Assembly: GCF_009696175.1 (NCBI RefSeq)
Contig: NZ_VUMM01000002.1
Location: forward strand, 124,001-188,000
Direction: 5' to 3'
DNA length: 64,000 bases
Origin: Floccifex porci
Lineage (GTDB): Bacteria > Bacillota_I > Bacilli_A > Erysipelotrichales > Erysipelotrichaceae
Below the pieces are notes generated by a model. That model saw nothing but the letters and a program-made list of their open reading frames with translations. It searched no databases and was not told the origin of the DNA. A program made the position numbers and the translations under genes. Positions 36,021-48,093 of this stretch are shown here, one piece after another (position 1 is the stretch's first letter; each line of letters opens with the position of its first letter).

Positions 36021-37379
36021 ATGACATCTTACAATGAATTATGGAATCAGGTATTGCATGCGATTCAGGAATCTCACTATTTTAAAGATGATATATTTCA
36101 TACATGGATTGAAAATAAAACAAGTTTATTTAATATAGACAATCAGACAGCTTATGTGAGCTTTAAAACAATGATCACTCATCAGCTGTTAAGTCAGGAA
36201 AATAATAAACAGTTATTTGAATCCACTTTATCCGAATTATATGGAGAAGATCTGTCCATTCAATATTTTGATTACAAAGAAGCCAATCAGCTTATGCCAT
36301 CTATTCAGGTTCAGAAAAAGACAGAAGAGATTGCACAAAGTTCTTTAAATCCAGATTATACATTTGAAAATTTTGTTCAGGGTTACTGTAACCAGGAAGC
36401 TTATGCGGCCTGTTTATCGTGCTGTACTCAAATCAAACATACTTTTAATCCTATTATGATTTATGGAAATTCCGGTTTAGGAAAAACTCACCTGCTTCAT
36501 GCGATTGGAAATTATTTAAAAAAGGAAAGACCTGAAGTTAAAGTATTCTATGCTTATTCAGGACAACTGGTAACCATTTTACTGGATGCCATGAAAACAA
36601 AAAATGTTTATGGGAATACGGTTGAACAGGTAAAAGAACAATTGTCAAACTATGATTATTTTTTGATTGATGATGTACAGAATTTAAAACAGTCCTCTTC
36701 ACAGGAAGTCTTTTTTACCGTATACAATCAGTTAATTGCTCGTAATGCACAAATTGTTATGACCAGTGATATGCATCCCAATGAATTAAGTGGCTTGCAG
36801 AATCGTTTGATTTCCCGGTTTTCTTCAGGGCTGATTACCAATATTTCAAAGCCTGAATTTGATACCAGTAAAGCCATTTTAAGAAAAAAACTGGAAGGAA
36901 ATGAAGAATCGATTCTGATTCAGGATAATGTACTAGATTATCTGGCCAGTAAATTTTCGGATGATGTAAGAAATCTGGAAGGAAGCCTGAATAAACTGAT
37001 TTTTAATGCGACCATCGAAAATCCAGAAGTAATCGATCTGGATTTTGCACAAAGAATCCTGATGAAAGAACCAGTCATTATTAATCAGGATGAATTAACA
37101 ATGAAACAGATCAAAAAAGCGGTTGTGAATTTCTATGGATTCACATATAAAGATCTGGAAGGAAAATCCAGACAGAAAAATATTATGAATGCTCGACAGG
37201 TATTTGTATATCTATCCAGAGAACTGTTGCATAAGGCCTATGTGGCCATTGGACAGGAACTTGGAAATCGGGATCATACAACCATTCTTTCTTCTTATGA
37301 AAGAGCCCGTCAGAAAATGGAAAACGACAAAGCCTTCAGCATGGCTGTGGATAAAGTAAAAGCTACTTTAAAACAATAA
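36021..37379 (+). CDS. dnaA: Chromosomal replication initiator protein DnaA
   Basis: DnaA binds boxes at oriC and unwinds DNA to load the helicase. The 452-residue protein has an N-terminal interaction domain, an AAA+ core with Walker A MIYGNSGLGKTHLLHAIGN near residue 148 and Walker B FLIDDVQNL near 215, and a C-terminal DNA-binding domain with the signature ELGNRDHTTILSSYERA near 415. An AAGGG site precedes the ATG. DnaA boxes on both sides define the origin. Confidence 0.98.
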   Translation: MTSYNELWNQVLHAIQESHYFKDDIFHTWIENKTSLFNIDNQTAYVSFKTMITHQLLSQENNKQLFESTLSELYGEDLSIQYFDYKEANQLMPSIQVQKKTEEIAQSSLNPDYTFENFVQGYCNQEAYAACLSCCTQIKHTFNPIMIYGNSGLGKTHLLHAIGNYLKKERPEVKVFYAYSGQLVTILLDAMKTKNVYGNTVEQVKEQLSNYDYFLIDDVQNLKQSSSQEVFFTVYNQLIARNAQIVMTSDMHPNELSGLQNRLISRFSSGLITNISKPEFDTSKAILRKKLEGNEESILIQDNVLDYLASKFSDDVRNLEGSLNKLIFNATIENPEVIDLDFAQRILMKEPVIINQDELTMKQIKKAVVNFYGFTYKDLEGKSRQKNIMNARQVFVYLSRELLHKAYVAIGQELGNRDHTTILSSYERARQKMENDKAFSMAVDKVKATLKQ

Positions 37380-37380
37380 G

Positions 37381-37500
37381 ATTTCCACAGTATTCCACAT
37401 TGTTTCCACAATGAAATTTTAAGGAAATTCTGTTTAATATTAGCCATTATTTGAACGGTTTTCCACATTTTCCACATACTTATTATTGTTACTTAATATA
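37381..37500. other. oriC, dnaA-dnaN intergenic unwinding region
   Basis: Three box-like 9-mers (ATTTCCACA at 37381, TATTCCACA at 37391, GTTTCCACA at 37402) and two abutting perfect TTTTCCACA at 37459-37467 and 37468-37476 are followed by TACTTATTATTGTTACTTA. That tail resembles the DnaA-trio of the Bacillus basal unwinding system, where trinucleotides with a central T or A guide DnaA onto one strand. The position and order match the Bacillus incC region. Confidence 0.8.
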
Positions 37501-37510
37501 GGAGGTTACT

Positions 37511-38629
37511 ATGAAATTTACAATTTCAAGAAAAGATTTTTTAGAAAAATTAAATATTGTATCCAGAGCTATCAGTGTATTTTCTCCTTTACCTGCTTTA
37601 TCAGGAATTTATATTAAAGTAGATAACACTCAGATTGAATTAACAGGAAGTGATTCTAATTTATCCATTAAATCTCATATTAAAAAAGATAAATACAATC
37701 TGATCATTGAATCTTCTGGTTCAATAATTATTGAATCCAAATATTTACTGGAAATCATTCGTAAAATGGACAGTGAATACATACAGTTTGATTTAATTGA
37801 TACTTCAAAAATCTGTATATCCAATGAAAAAGGAAAATTCATTTTAAATGGAATTGAATCAAACGAATATCCAAATCTTGATTTTTCTGCTCCTGCAACC
37901 ATAATTCAGTTAAAAAATGAACAATTGAAACAGATTTATTCACAAACTGCATTCGCATGTAGTGACAAAGACACAAGACCTGTTTTAAATGGAGTCAATT
38001 TTAAGGCAAATGGAGATATGCTGTTCTGTTCTGGAACGGATTCTTATCGTCTGGCAAGAAAGAAAATTCAATTGAACAAAGCTTATGAATTTAATATTAC
38101 CATTCCTTATAAATCTTTATCTGAAGTTGTGAAATCTTTAAATGAGAACGATGAAATTATAGATATTTATATAGATTCAAAGAAAGCTCAGTTTGTATTT
38201 AATGACACGATTATTCAATCACGTTTAATTGATGGAATTTTCCCAGATATCGATCGTATCATTCCGAATAATGAAATTTCTTCGATGACAGTTTCTTCTC
38301 ATGAAATGGCAAGTGTAATCGATCGTACTAATTTTATTCGTAATGATAAGATTCATCTGATTAAACTGGAATGCAGTGAAAGTCAGACACATATAAAAAC
38401 CAATTCCAATGAAATTGGAAATTCAGATGAAGTTCTGACAACATGTCAATACAATGGAGAAAATATTCAGTTATCCTGTAATGGAACTTATATGTTAGAG
38501 GCTATACGAGCCATCAACAGTAAAAATGTAAAACTGGTATTTGCGGGATTGATGAAACCTATTAAAATCAGTGACCCGGATGATGATTCTGTCTTAATGA
38601 TTGTTGTACCGGTTCGAAGTTATGATTAA
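37511..38629 (+). CDS. dnaN: DNA polymerase III beta subunit (sliding clamp)
   Basis: The clamp encircles DNA and tethers the polymerase. Its 372 residues match the family length and three-fold domain layout. It begins MKFTISRKDFLEKLNIVSRAIS, holds ACSDKDTRPVLNGVNF near residue 153 and ends PIKISDPDDDSVLMIVVPVRSYD. An AGGAGG ribosome site precedes it, and a terminator follows, so dnaN is separated from yaaA transcription. Confidence 0.98.
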   Translation: MKFTISRKDFLEKLNIVSRAISVFSPLPALSGIYIKVDNTQIELTGSDSNLSIKSHIKKDKYNLIIESSGSIIIESKYLLEIIRKMDSEYIQFDLIDTSKICISNEKGKFILNGIESNEYPNLDFSAPATIIQLKNEQLKQIYSQTAFACSDKDTRPVLNGVNFKANGDMLFCSGTDSYRLARKKIQLNKAYEFNITIPYKSLSEVVKSLNENDEIIDIYIDSKKAQFVFNDTIIQSRLIDGIFPDIDRIIPNNEISSMTVSSHEMASVIDRTNFIRNDKIHLIKLECSESQTHIKTNSNEIGNSDEVLTTCQYNGENIQLSCNGTYMLEAIRAINSKNVKLVFAGLMKPIKISDPDDDSVLMIVVPVRSYD

Positions 38630-38650
38630 GGAGCGTTTGCTCCTTTTTAT
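38626..38650 (+). terminator. Terminator of dnaN
   Basis: AAGGAGC (38628-38634), loop GTTT, GCTCCTT (38639-38645), then T residues. The stem starts in the dnaN stop codon. Confidence 0.88.
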
Positions 38651-38675
38651 GTTTATGGAAAAAAAGTTTGATTTA

Positions 38676-38684
38676 TGGTACAAT
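38676..38684 (+). promoter_or_regulatory. Extended -10 promoter for yaaA-recF-gyrB
   Basis: TGGTACAAT forms an extended -10 element. A weak TGGAAA lies 17 bases upstream of the hexamer. It follows the dnaN terminator and leads into the yaaA-recF-gyrB-gyrA operon. Confidence 0.6.
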
Positions 38685-38709
38685 ATACGAGTGGAAAGAG
38701 GGTTATTTT

Positions 38710-38912
38710 ATGCGTTTTAAATTAGAAACAGAATATATTACCTTAGCTCAATTATTGAAAGTATGTGATGTGATTTCCAGTGGTGGACAGGCAAAAGAAT
38801 ATTTAAATACGAACATTCTTTATGTCAATGGCATTGAAGAAAATCGCAGAGGTCGTAAAATTCGAAAAGACGATGTTATCACAAACGATGAGGGGTTGAG
38901 GATCGAAGTTGA

Positions 38913-38916
<4 letters not shown>
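38710..38916 (+). CDS. yaaA: S4-domain protein YaaA
   Basis: A 68-residue S4-like RNA-binding protein always found between dnaN and recF in Firmicutes: ITLAQLLKVCDVISSGGQAKEYL then VNGIEENRRGRKIRKDD. ATG 38710 follows a GAGGG site; longer readings start in the promoter. Its stop codon overlaps the recF ATG by four bases. Its exact role is unknown, possibly ribosomal. Confidence 0.9.
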
Positions 38917-41962
<3,046 letters not shown>

Positions 41963-41971
41963 GAGGATGTC

Positions 41972-44425
41972 ATGGATCAGGAAAAGAAATACGATTATAT
42001 AGAAGAAGTTGAAATTTCCAAAGAGATGCGTGAATCTTTCTTGGATTATTCAATGTCTGTAATTGTGCAGCGTGCCCTTCCCGATGTCAGAGATGGAATG
42101 AAGCCAGTACATAGACGAATTCTTCATGCGATGAATTCATTGAATATCACTGCTGGTGTAGCTCATAAGAAAAGTGCTCGTATTGTTGGGGATGTCATTG
42201 GTAAATACCATCCTCATGGAGATACAGCGGTGTACGATGCGATGGTGCGTATGGCTCAGGATTTTAACTATCGATATCCTTTAGTCGATGGACATGGAAA
42301 TTTTGGTTCTTTAGATGGAGATGGTGCAGCTGCCATGCGATATACGGAAGCTCGTATGTCAAAAATTTCTATGGATATGATGAGAGACATCAATAAAGAT
42401 ACTGTTGATTTTGTAGAAAACTATGATGGTGAAGAAACGGAGCCAACTGTTTTACCAAGTCGTATTCCCAATTTACTGATCAATGGATCGATGGGAATTG
42501 CGGTTGGTATGGCGACCAATATTCCTCCTCACAATTTATCTGAAACGATTCAGGCAATTTTTGCGGTTATGGATAATCCGGACATTACTGTTGTTGAATT
42601 AATGGAATATATAAAAGGACCTGACTTCCCAACAGGTGGGATGATATTAGGTCGAAAAGGAATTCGACAGGCATATGAAACAGGAAGAGGTTCTATTTTA
42701 ATTCGTTCTAAATATAAAGTGGAAACAGAACCCAATGGAAAGAAACGAATTATTTTTTATGAAATTCCCTATCAGGTAAATAAAGCTAATTTAATCACAA
42801 AAATGGCTTCTTTAATACGAGATAAAGAAATTCAGGGTGTTACGTATTTAAATGACGAAAGCAACCGTGAAGGAATTCGTATCGTTATGGAATTAAAGAA
42901 AGATGTTCAGGAAGATGTCATCTTAAATCAGTTATTCCGTATGACTCCTTTACAGTCTTCTTATGGAATCAATATACTGGCACTGGAAAATGGAGCGCCC
43001 AAACAATTGTCATTAAAACAGGTTATTAATGACTATATAGATTTTCAGGTTCAGGTTGTTAAAAGAAAAACAAAATTTGAATTAAAGAAAGCTTTAGATC
43101 GAGCTCATATTTTAGAAGGATTTAGAATTGCCATTGATCACATTGATGAAGTCATTCATTTGATTCGTCATTCACATAGCGATGAAGCAGGTCTTGTTCT
43201 TGAACTTCAGGAAGCATTTGGTCTTTCAGAAGTTCAGGCAAAAGCTATCTTAGCTATGCAGATTCGTCGTTTATCTGGTCTGGAAAGAGATAAAATTGAA
43301 AATGAATACAATGATCTGTTAATTAAAATAGACGATTATAAAGATATTCTTGCCAATCATTGGCGAATTCTGGAAATCATACGTAAAGATTTAACGGAAA
43401 TGAATCAGAAATATGGGGATGAAAGAAGAACAGAAATATCAGATAGTTTTGTAGATATGGATGATGAAGATTTAATTCCAGTTGAAGATATTGTCATCAT
43501 GCTGACAGAAAATGGTTATATAAAAAGCCAGCTGGTTGATACTTATAAAACTCAGAATCGTGGTGGAAGAGGTATTAAATCGGTAACATTAAATGAAGAA
43601 GATTCAATTGATACAATGATCACAATGAATAATCACGATCCATTGATGTTATTCTCTAACCAGGGACGTGTATATCGTATAAAAGGATATAAAATTCCAA
43701 ATGGTTCAAGAAATGCGAAAGGACTTCCTATCGTAAATCTGATTGAACTTTCAAAAGATGAAAAGATACAGACGATGTTACCGGTTCGTCAGGATATGGA
43801 ATTCAAATCCATTCTGTTTGTGACAAAAAATGGACTGGTAAAACGTACTCCGCTGGAGGAATTTAATCGCATCAATCGATCTGGAAAAATTGCAATCAGT
43901 CTGAAAGAAGGAGATTCGCTGGCATTTGTGAAGATGACAACAGGAAACGATGAAGTCATCATTGCTGGATCCAATGGAAAAGCAGTACGCTTCAAAGAAA
44001 CAGATGTGCGTTTAATGGGAAGAACTGCAGCAGGAGTGGCTGGATTTAATTGTGATGGTTCTCAGGTTGTCGGTGTTGCCTTAAGTTCAGAAGGAGATAC
44101 AATCTTATCCATTTCTGAAAACGGATATGGTAAACGAAGCAATATTGAAGATTATCGTTTAACTGCACGTGGTAAAAAAGGAGTTACTACAATTAACATA
44201 ACGGAAAAAACAGGAAAACTAGTCAGTGTAAAAGCCGTAAAAGGAGATGAAGATGCGATGATCGTTTCCAGTACAGGAATTATGATCCGTATTGATTTAT
44301 CAAAAATTGGTATTTATGGCCGTAATACCCAAGGTGTTCGTCTAATTAATTTAACCGAAGACGCCAAAGTAAATAAAGTAACTTTGATTTACCATCAGGA
44401 ACAGGAAGAAAATGAAAATGAATAA
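41972..44425 (+). CDS. gyrA: DNA gyrase subunit A
   Basis: The DNA-cleaving subunit of gyrase, 817 residues. The active tyrosine is in [11 protein letters not shown] (Tyr 124). The quinolone-determining stretch reads [12 protein letters not shown], so the position equal to E. coli Ser83 is Thr 85. C-terminal beta-pinwheel repeats run from about 500, including a GyrA-box-like [10 protein letters not shown]. It lies nine bases after gyrB and ends with a hairpin. Confidence 0.98.
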   Translation: MDQEKKYDYIEEVEISKEMRESFLDYSMSVIVQRALPDVRDGMKPVHRRILHAMNSLNITAGVAHKKSARIVGDVIGKYHPHGDTAVYDAMVRMAQDFNYRYPLVDGHGNFGSLDGDGAAAMRYTEARMSKISMDMMRDINKDTVDFVENYDGEETEPTVLPSRIPNLLINGSMGIAVGMATNIPPHNLSETIQAIFAVMDNPDITVVELMEYIKGPDFPTGGMILGRKGIRQAYETGRGSILIRSKYKVETEPNGKKRIIFYEIPYQVNKANLITKMASLIRDKEIQGVTYLNDESNREGIRIVMELKKDVQEDVILNQLFRMTPLQSSYGINILALENGAPKQLSLKQVINDYIDFQVQVVKRKTKFELKKALDRAHILEGFRIAIDHIDEVIHLIRHSHSDEAGLVLELQEAFGLSEVQAKAILAMQIRRLSGLERDKIENEYNDLLIKIDDYKDILANHWRILEIIRKDLTEMNQKYGDERRTEISDSFVDMDDEDLIPVEDIVIMLTENGYIKSQLVDTYKTQNRGGRGIKSVTLNEEDSIDTMITMNNHDPLMLFSNQGRVYRIKGYKIPNGSRNAKGLPIVNLIELSKDEKIQTMLPVRQDMEFKSILFVTKNGLVKRTPLEEFNRINRSGKIAISLKEGDSLAFVKMTTGNDEVIIAGSNGKAVRFKETDVRLMGRTAAGVAGFNCDGSQVVGVALSSEGDTILSISENGYGKRSNIEDYRLTARGKKGVTTINITEKTGKLVSVKAVKGDEDAMIVSSTGIMIRIDLSKIGIYGRNTQGVRLINLTEDAKVNKVTLIYHQEQEENENE

Positions 44426-44450
44426 GTCCTTCAATGAAGGACTTATTCTT
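44421..44450 (+). terminator. Terminator of gyrA
   Basis: AATAAGTCCTT (44421-44431) pairs perfectly with AAGGACTTATT (44437-44447) across a five-base loop. The T tail is short, so it may be a weak terminator. Confidence 0.75.
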
Positions 44451-44495
44451 ATGATAAATCATATGAATAGAAAAACAGGATTCACTTATTTATAA

Positions 44496-44524
44496 TTGAA
44501 ATATTTGAAAATTAATGGTATAAA
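44496..44524 (+). promoter_or_regulatory. Promoter of the serS T-box transcript
   Basis: TTGAAA at 44496-44501, a 17-base spacer ending TGG, and TATAAA at 44519-44524, an extended -10. It predicts an mRNA start near 44531. Confidence 0.85.
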
Positions 44525-44530
44525 AGATAA

Positions 44531-44752
44531 GTAAAACGTTGAAAAGGAAAAGTAATTGAATTCTAAATTGTAGAGAGAATATGTATGGTGAAAATATTTA
44601 TTAGATTTTAATGAAAAGCCCCTTTGAGTAATTTAATGAAATCAGTAGTTAAATTCGGTACATACCGTTATCATGTCAAGTGACTTTAGAAATAAAGTAA
44701 AAAGGGTGGCAACGCGAGATATCGTCCCTTTGTGGATGGTATCTCTTTTTTT
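44531..44752 (+). promoter_or_regulatory. T-box riboswitch controlling serS
   Basis: The leader ends with the T-box AGGGTGGCAACGCG (44703-44716), followed by a 12-bp terminator stem, GAGATATCGTCC (44716-44727) and GGATGGTATCTC (44734-44745), and T residues. Upstream, GAAAAGCCCCTTTGAG resembles a specifier loop; AGC at 44617-44619 is a serine codon that fits the gene. Uncharged tRNA-Ser would favour the antiterminator and serS expression. Confidence 0.92.
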
Positions 44753-44771
44753 ATTTATTAAGGAGGAGAAT

Positions 44772-46058
44772 ATGTTAGACATTAAATTTGTAAGAGAAAA
44801 TCCAGATCTTGTAAAGGAAAATATAAAAAAGAAATTTCAGGATCATAAATTACATCTTGTAGATGAAGTATTAGAAGAAGATAAAGAAATGCGTGCTTCT
44901 CAACAAAAAGGTGATGAATTAAGAGCTGAAAGAAAAAAGATTTCTAAAGAAATTGGGCTTTTAATGAAACAAGGCAAAAAAGAAGAAGCAGAAAAAGTAA
45001 AAGAAAAAGTTGCACAAATCGCAAAAGAATTGGTAGATCTGGAAGAAAAAGAAAATCAGTTGAGAGAATCTGTAAGAGATAAAATGCTTCAGATTCCAAA
45101 TATTATCGATCCAAGTGTTCCTATTGGAAAAGATGATTCAGAAAATGTGGAAGTTCAAAGATTTGGTGAACCAATTGTTCCAGATTATGAAATTCCTTAC
45201 CATGCAGATATTATTAAATCTGTAAATGGAATGGATAAAGAAGCAGCTGGTAGAACAAGTGGTGAAGGTTTCTATTTCCTATTAGGTGATATTGCTCGTC
45301 TTCATGAAGCGATGATTTCATGTGCCAGAGATTTTATGATTGATCATGGATTTACTTATGCAATTCCACCATTTATGATTCATTCAGATGTTGTAACAGG
45401 TGTTATGTCCTTCCCTGAAATGCAGGCCATGATGTACAAAATTGAAGGAGAAGACTTATATTTAATAGGAACTTCTGAACACTCTATGATTGGTAAATTT
45501 AAAGGACAGATCCTGACAAAAGAAGAATTACCAGTTCATATGACATCATATTCCCCTTGTTTTAGAAAAGAAGGTGGATCTCATGGTTTGGAAGAAAGAG
45601 GATTGTATCGTGTTCACCAGTTTGAAAAACAGGAAATGATTGTGATTTGTGAACCAGAAGAATCTATGGAATGGTATGAAAAAATGTGGAAATTGACTGT
45701 AGATTTATTCAGAAGCTGGGATGTTCCTGTTCGTCAGCTGGAATGTTGTTCTGGAGATTTAGCGGATCTGAAAGTTAAATCATGCGATATTGAAGCCTGG
45801 TCACCTAGACAGAAAAAATATTTTGAAGTAGGATCTTGTTCCAATTTAGGAGATGCACAAGCAAGACGTCTGCAGATTCGTACAAAAGGTGAAAAAGGTA
45901 CTTATTTCCTTCATACATTAAACAATACAGTTGTAGCTTCTCCAAGAGGGCTAATTGCTTTAATAGAAAACAATTATCAGGAAGATGGTTCTATTTTAAT
46001 ACCTAAAGTACTGCAGACTTATATGGGTGGAAAAGAAAAAATCACGAAAGTCAAATAG
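44772..46058 (+). CDS. serS: Seryl-tRNA synthetase
   Basis: A class II synthetase of 428 residues. The N-terminal long coiled-coil arm is near residues 25-105 (KKISKEIGLLMKQGKKEEAEKV), class II motif 2 is FRKEGGSHGLEERGLYRVHQFEK near 265, and motif 3 is NTVVASPRGLIALIENN near 385. ATG 44772 follows an AGGAGGAG site; a longer reading would start inside the T-box. Expression is governed by the T-box. Confidence 0.98.
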   Translation: MLDIKFVRENPDLVKENIKKKFQDHKLHLVDEVLEEDKEMRASQQKGDELRAERKKISKEIGLLMKQGKKEEAEKVKEKVAQIAKELVDLEEKENQLRESVRDKMLQIPNIIDPSVPIGKDDSENVEVQRFGEPIVPDYEIPYHADIIKSVNGMDKEAAGRTSGEGFYFLLGDIARLHEAMISCARDFMIDHGFTYAIPPFMIHSDVVTGVMSFPEMQAMMYKIEGEDLYLIGTSEHSMIGKFKGQILTKEELPVHMTSYSPCFRKEGGSHGLEERGLYRVHQFEKQEMIVICEPEESMEWYEKMWKLTVDLFRSWDVPVRQLECCSGDLADLKVKSCDIEAWSPRQKKYFEVGSCSNLGDAQARRLQIRTKGEKGTYFLHTLNNTVVASPRGLIALIENNYQEDGSILIPKVLQTYMGGKEKITKVK

Positions 46059-46087
46059 TTGATTTACATCATACAAACTGATATAAT
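46059..46087 (+). promoter_or_regulatory. Promoter of the SRP RNA
   Basis: TTGATT at 46059-46064, a 17-base spacer and perfect TATAAT at 46082-46087, seven bases before the RNA start. It begins directly behind the serS stop codon. Confidence 0.88.
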
Positions 46088-46093
46088 ACCAAT

Positions 46094-46178
46094 GCTACTA
46101 CAATGATATCTTATGAATCAGGTCAGGTCGGGAACGAAGCAGCCTTAAGTAAGCTCTACCATGTGTGGTAGCTTTTTT
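46094..46178 (+). ncRNA. ffs: Small signal recognition particle RNA (4.5S type)
   Basis: The conserved Ffh-binding core reads CAGGTCAGGTCGGGAACGAAGCAGCC. The ends GCTACTACA (46094-46102) and TGTGGTAGC (46164-46172) pair over nine positions, followed by a run of T as terminator. It is the short form lacking an Alu domain, about 80 bases. The position between serS and tadA-dnaX matches the scr gene of Bacillus. Confidence 0.93.
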
Positions 46179-46277
46179 TGTGGAATAGCGAGGAAACACG
46201 GTCCTTTAGGGACGAGATAAATCGCTTTTTTGCTTGCGTACGGTAGTGTATAAACCAATACATGCTATAATATACCT

Positions 46278-46721
46278 ATGAAATACATGATGAGAAACTT
46301 ACATACGGTAGAACCTGTGTTTATAATCTGAATTACCATATAGTATGGGGAACAAAGTACAGAAACAAAGTTCTTACTGAGCAGATTAAGAAAGATTTGA
46401 AGTCTTTACTGTACCAGATTGCGGAAGAAAAAGGTTTCTCGATTGAGCATCTCGAGATTGGTATGGACGACATGTGCATCTGCTTGTGTCCGCCCTGCCG
46501 AAGTTGTCGGTGACAATGATCGTCTCCTGCCAGAAAGGAACATTGGCTTTCAGACTTATTCGTATGCACCTGGAATTCAAATCTTTTTATTGGAAAAAGA
46601 AGACAGACACTTATGGTCTTCGCCTTACTATGTGGAAAGTATCGGTGTTTCAAACCAACAGGCGGTTGCTAATTACATTGACGACCAGAGAAAGAAGGAG
46701 GCATCCCATGACAAAGATTAA
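46278..46721 (+). pseudogene. Broken Y1 transposase gene (tnpA)
   Basis: Pieces of a TnpA are readable in different frames. The first, VYNLNYHIVWGTKYRNK to IEHLEIGMDD, breaks exactly at the HUH motif: one base is missing in GACGACATGTGCAT, where DDHVH is expected. The middle continues as HLLVSALPKLSVTMIVS in a second frame, and the end, RHLWSSPYYVESIGVSNQQAV followed by ANYIDDQRKK, returns in a third. No good start codon remains. Confidence 0.85.
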
Positions 46722-47454
46722 GAGAGGTTTCCGAATCCGCCTGTATCCCAACGATGCTCAGAAACAGCAGATTGCTGTTTCGTTTGGCTGTTCAAGATGG
46801 CTTTGGAACAACATGCTGGCGATGTAGAAAGAACGGCACGACAATGAGCCTTCTGCTCCATATCTGAGTGCATTTTCCATGAACTACCTTATCAAACAGC
46901 TCAAGAGAGAATATCCATGGCTAAAAGATGCGGATTCAACCGCCCTGACTGGAACAACTGAGAATCTGCATGATGCATATACACGTTTCTTTAAGGGACA
47001 GACCCGTTTTCCAAAGTTCAAGTCAAAGAAACATGAGCAAAGTTACATTTCCAAATGCGTCAACAATAACATTGTTATCATCGACGATCATCACATCCGC
47101 ATTCCAAAGCTGAGTAACGTATACTTCAAATGTGATTGAAGACCTGAAAGCCAAGGGAATGATGCACAATCATCATCTGTCAAGAGCCGTTGCGAATGTT
47201 ACTGGAACATGTTTGCAAACATGTTCGCCTACAAATGCCTGTCTTATGGTAAGAAACTGATTCGTGTTAATCCGAAATACACAAGCCAGACATGCAATGT
47301 ATGTGGCAGCGTCAACAATCGCATGGGTTACAACGTTTATGGATAGTTGAAGGTCAGAGAATGGAACTGTCCTGAGTGTGGCACTCACCTTGATCGAGAC
47401 GTCAACGCTGCAATCAATATCAAAGAAACAGGTTTGGCTGTAGGCTTAGCCTGA
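46708..47454 (+). pseudogene. Broken TnpB gene with internal deletion
   Basis: Starts MTKIKRGFRIRLYPNDAQKQ, meets a stop after NNMLAM, continues to RIPKLSNVYFKCD and a second stop, and then jumps to the C-terminal zinc finger ([33 protein letters not shown]). The RuvC regions with the first two catalytic acids are lost. A third stop interrupts the finger. It cannot make a nuclease. Confidence 0.88.
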
Positions 47455-47590
47455 ATGGATACAAGAAAAGGCTTTGAACGAGCCATGGTAAACAGTTGAG
47501 CCTCTGGCTGTGAAGTATGCAGCTAAGTTTGACGTTCCCAGAAGCTCTGTCCCTTTAGGGACGGGTAGTTCACATAAAAGAGAGGATCAT

Positions 47591-48055
47591 ATGAATACAC
47601 AGGAAAAATGGATGAAAGAAGCAATTAAACAGGCAAAAAAGGCATATGAAAAAGATGAAGTGCCTATTGGTTGTGTGATTGTAAAAGATAATAAAATCAT
47701 CGCCAGAGGATACAATAAAAGAGAAATGCTTCAACAAAGCTATGCACATGCAGAAATGATTGCCATTCAGAAAGCCTGTAAAAAATTAAACACCTGGCGT
47801 TTAGAAGAATGTGATCTATACGTTACGTTAGAACCCTGTCCAATGTGTGCAGGTGCCATTATACAATCACGAATTCGTAATGTGTATTATGGTGCAAGTG
47901 ATTTTAAAGGCGGAAGTGTAAAAACCTGTATACAATTATTTGATATAAAACAATACAATCATCATCCTTCATATGTTTCAGGAATATGTGAACAGGAATG
48001 CGCACAATTATTAAAAACATTTTTTAAAAATAAAAGGAATAAAAACAAATCATAG
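47591..48055 (+). CDS. tadA: tRNA-specific adenosine deaminase TadA
   Basis: TadA converts A34 to inosine in the tRNA-Arg anticodon. The 154 residues have the zinc-deaminase motifs YAHAEMIAIQKAC near residue 56 (HAE) and LEPCPMCAGAI near 84 (PCxxC). ATG 47591 follows AGAGGA; longer readings start inside the IS remnant. The IS end is about 25 bases upstream, so the gene's old promoter may have been replaced. Confidence 0.95.
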   Translation: MNTQEKWMKEAIKQAKKAYEKDEVPIGCVIVKDNKIIARGYNKREMLQQSYAHAEMIAIQKACKKLNTWRLEECDLYVTLEPCPMCAGAIIQSRIRNVYYGASDFKGGSVKTCIQLFDIKQYNHHPSYVSGICEQECAQLLKTFFKNKRNKNKS

Positions 48056-48093
48056 TTTTTGTTGATATAATAATTACGTTAGGAAGTGAAAAT

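Larger units (their letters stand above)
46200..47566. mobile_element. Decayed IS200/IS605-family element
   Basis: Remains of a second element with tnpA and tnpB in the same direction. The end hairpins are GTCC-TTTA-GGGAC near 46201-46212 (imperfect) and GTCCC-TTTA-GGGAC at 47549-47562. Both genes are broken. It is a different family from the element at 9420-11350, as sequence and gene order differ. It separates the SRP RNA from tadA. Confidence 0.82.

Noticed and set aside
38611-38625. tRNA T-loop-like GGTTCGAAG
   Set aside because: It lies in the last codons of dnaN and has no acceptor or anticodon stem around it.
41972-44425. Quinolone-resistance change in GyrA (Thr at the Ser83 position)
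   Set aside because: Threonine is the normal residue here in several bacteria, so a single sequence cannot show acquired resistance.
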